A stretch of 36,824 nt of DNA from an uncultured Bacteroidaceae bacterium (GTDB lineage: Bacteria; Bacteroidota; Bacteroidia; Bacteroidales; Bacteroidaceae): assembly GCA_905235565.1 (NCBI GenBank), contig CAJOLR010000015.1:1-36824 (forward strand), given 5' to 3'. This document shows positions 35,409 through 36,824 of this stretch, piece after piece. Below the pieces are notes generated by a model that saw only the letters and a program-made list of their open reading frames with translations, was not told where the DNA came from and did not search any database. The position numbers and the translations under genes are program-made. How positions within the stretch are numbered: the first letter of the stretch is position 1; each line of letters starts with the position of its first letter.

Positions 35409-35426
35409 ATAATTCTCAATTCTCAA

Positions 35427-36824
35427 TTAATTCTTAAGGTCAATCTTGAGCTGGAGCTCGTCAAGCTGGGACTGGTCGAGGGGGCCGGGTGCATCCAGCA
35501 TGACGTCGCGGCCGGAGTTGTTCTTGGGGAACGCAATGCAGTCGCGGATGCTGTCCAGACCGGCGAATATGCTGACAAAGCGGTCCAGACCGAATGCCAG
35601 ACCGCCGTGAGGAGGTGCACCGAACTTGAATGCATTCATCAGGAAGCCGAACTTGGCCTGTGCCTGCTCCGGTGTGAAGCCTAAGATCTTGAATATGGTA
35701 GCCTGCAGCTTGCTGTCGTGGATACGGATGGAGCCGCCACCCACCTCGATGCCGTTGATGACCATATCGTAGGCATTGGCGCGAACGCTTGCAGGATCAG
35801 TATCCAGCAGAGGAATATCCTCGGGCTTGGGTGATGTGAAAGGATGGTGCATAGCCATGAGGCGGTTCTCCTCATCACTCCACTCGTACATGGGGAAGTC
35901 AATCACCCACAGGCACTTGAACTTGCTCTTGTCACGCAGGCCCAGCTCATCGGCCACCTTAAGGCGGAGCTCGGATAGCTGCTTGCGGGTCTTCATGGCA
36001 TCATCACCGGAGAGAATCAGGATAAGGTCACCCGCCTCAGCGTTCATTGCAGCCTTAAGCTGCTGCAGAACCTCCTGAGAGTAGAACTTATCGACCGATG
36101 ACTTGACGCTGCCGTCAGCCTCCACGCGGGCGTAAACCATACCCTTGGCACCAATCTGAGGACGCTTTACATATTCTGTAAGAGCATCAATCTGCTTGCG
36201 TGTATATATGGCGGCACCCTTAGCGCAGATACCGCCTATGTATGCGGCGCTGTCAAATACGCCGAATCCGTAGCCCTTGAGCACATCCATGAGTTCCACA
36301 AAGTGCATATCAAACCTAAGGTCCGGTTTGTCACTGCCGTAGTACTTCATGGCATCCTGCCAGGTCATACGCTGGAACGGCTCCTTGAAGTCGATGCCCA
36401 GGATGCTCTTGAACAGATGCTTGGCCATAGCCTCAAATATCTGCAGGATATCCTCCTGCTCCACGAATGACATCTCGCAGTCAATCTGTGTGAACTCAGG
36501 CTGACGGTCGGCACGCAGGTCCTCGTCACGGAAGCACTTGGCAATCTGGAAGTAACGGTCAAAGCCTGCCACCATCAGCAGCTGCTTGAGCGTCTGGGGA
36601 CTCTGGGGCAGGGCATAGAACTGACCCTGGTTCATGCGCGAGGGCACGATGAAGTCGCGGGCACCCTCGGGCGTGGAGCCGATGAGGATGGGCGTCTCGA
36701 CCTCCAGGAATCCCTTGTCGTCAAGATAGTTGCGGATGAGGATCGCCATGTCGTGGCGCAACTCCAGATTGCGGCGCACGGCATTGCGGCGCAGGTCCAG
36801 ATAGCGGTATTTCATCCTCAGGTC
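35427..36824 (-). CDS. aspS: Aspartyl-tRNA synthetase, partial (5' end outside the window)
   Basis: AspS charges tRNA-Asp with aspartate. The visible 465 or so residues comprise the catalytic part: [20 protein letters not shown] (motif 1 region), [44 protein letters not shown] (motif 2), the bacterial GAD insertion ([15 protein letters not shown] to [10 protein letters not shown]), and [10 protein letters not shown] then [10 protein letters not shown] (motif 3). The frame continues upstream of its first Met ([12 protein letters not shown]) and runs off the right edge, so the N-terminal anticodon-binding domain is missing here, not deleted. It is the bacterial-type enzyme with the GAD domain. 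Confidence 0.96.
   Translation of the reverse strand, partial: DLRMKYRYLDLRRNAVRRNLELRHDMAILIRNYLDDKGFLEVETPILIGSTPEGARDFIVPSRMNQGQFYALPQSPQTLKQLLMVAGFDRYFQIAKCFRDEDLRADRQPEFTQIDCEMSFVEQEDILQIFEAMAKHLFKSILGIDFKEPFQRMTWQDAMKYYGSDKPDLRFDMHFVELMDVLKGYGFGVFDSAAYIGGICAKGAAIYTRKQIDALTEYVKRPQIGAKGMVYARVEADGSVKSSVDKFYSQEVLQQLKAAMNAEAGDLILILSGDDAMKTRKQLSELRLKVADELGLRDKSKFKCLWVIDFPMYEWSDEENRLMAMHHPFTSPKPEDIPLLDTDPASVRANAYDMVINGIEVGGGSIRIHDSKLQATIFKILGFTPEQAQAKFGFLMNAFKFGAPPHGGLAFGLDRFVSIFAGLDSIRDCIAFPKNNSGRDVMLDAPGPLDQSQLDELQLKIDLKN

Larger units (their letters stand above)
35191..35426. other. Intergenic region between aspS and the riboswitch
   Basis: No gene is seen. It contains the aspS terminator (35375-35408), a second terminator-like hairpin (35306-35344), and an AT-rich stretch (about 35200-35290) that should hold the promoter of the riboswitch transcript. 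Nothing else stands out. Confidence 0.6.

Overview
The window looks like chromosome of a gut-type Bacteroidales bacterium (phylum Bacteroidota). This rests on the trp operon order trpB-E-G-D-C-F-A, a very large Oar-like TonB-dependent receptor, lipoproteins with short Bacteroidota-style signals, a BspA-type LRR lipoprotein, class 1B dihydroorotate dehydrogenase, and repeated -7 promoter boxes of the form TAnnTTTG (several with a TTG/TTTG about 19-20 nt upstream) instead of sigma70 hexamers. No taxonomy search was possible, so the genus is left open.

Left part (1-6.1 kb) is accessory. It holds an apparently intact IS110-family insertion sequence with a two-hairpin non-coding RNA (probable bridge RNA) in front of the recombinase, inserted among strongly structured non-coding DNA (an 88-nt imperfect palindrome and an attenuator-like terminator). 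Next come about 700 bp of gene-less, apparently decayed DNA, an esterase, a PstS-like lipoprotein on the opposite strand, and a small lysis-like cassette on the minus strand: a protein with unimolecular-spanin topology, a GH24 endolysin interrupted by a 1-nt frame change at a slippery A-run, and a holin-like coiled-coil protein. The cassette has a clear promoter with an overlapping palindrome and ends next to tRNA-Arg(ACG), a typical integration-site setting.

Middle part (6.3-13 kb) is the complete tryptophan operon on the minus strand, preceded by a leader with an 18-codon trpL-type peptide containing Trp-Trp-Trp and a rho-independent terminator (attenuator). Upstream of it, ligA-dapA-M23 peptidase-HAD phosphatase form an overlapping minus-strand operon. 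trmD is divergent, followed by a probably frameshifted acyltransferase, which converges on pyrK-pyrDB.

Right part: a BspA-like lipoprotein; an XRE-type regulator with a 600-bp intergenic region full of ACAAATG half-sites; holA divergent from a stand-alone HsdR-N/PD-(D/E)xK-like protein; a zinc-ribbon protein and a Nif3-like protein; NAD salvage genes (lipoprotein-type nicotinamidase followed by pncB); a secreted M3 dipeptidase with a DMT transporter; a 1.1-kb-residue TonB-dependent receptor whose mRNA begins with an FMN riboswitch; and the 3' part of aspS running off the right edge.

The two points I consider most worth following are the FMN riboswitch in front of an Oar-like TonB-dependent receptor (suggesting flavin uptake across the outer membrane) and the IS110 element whose predicted guide loop matches the reconstructed empty target site.
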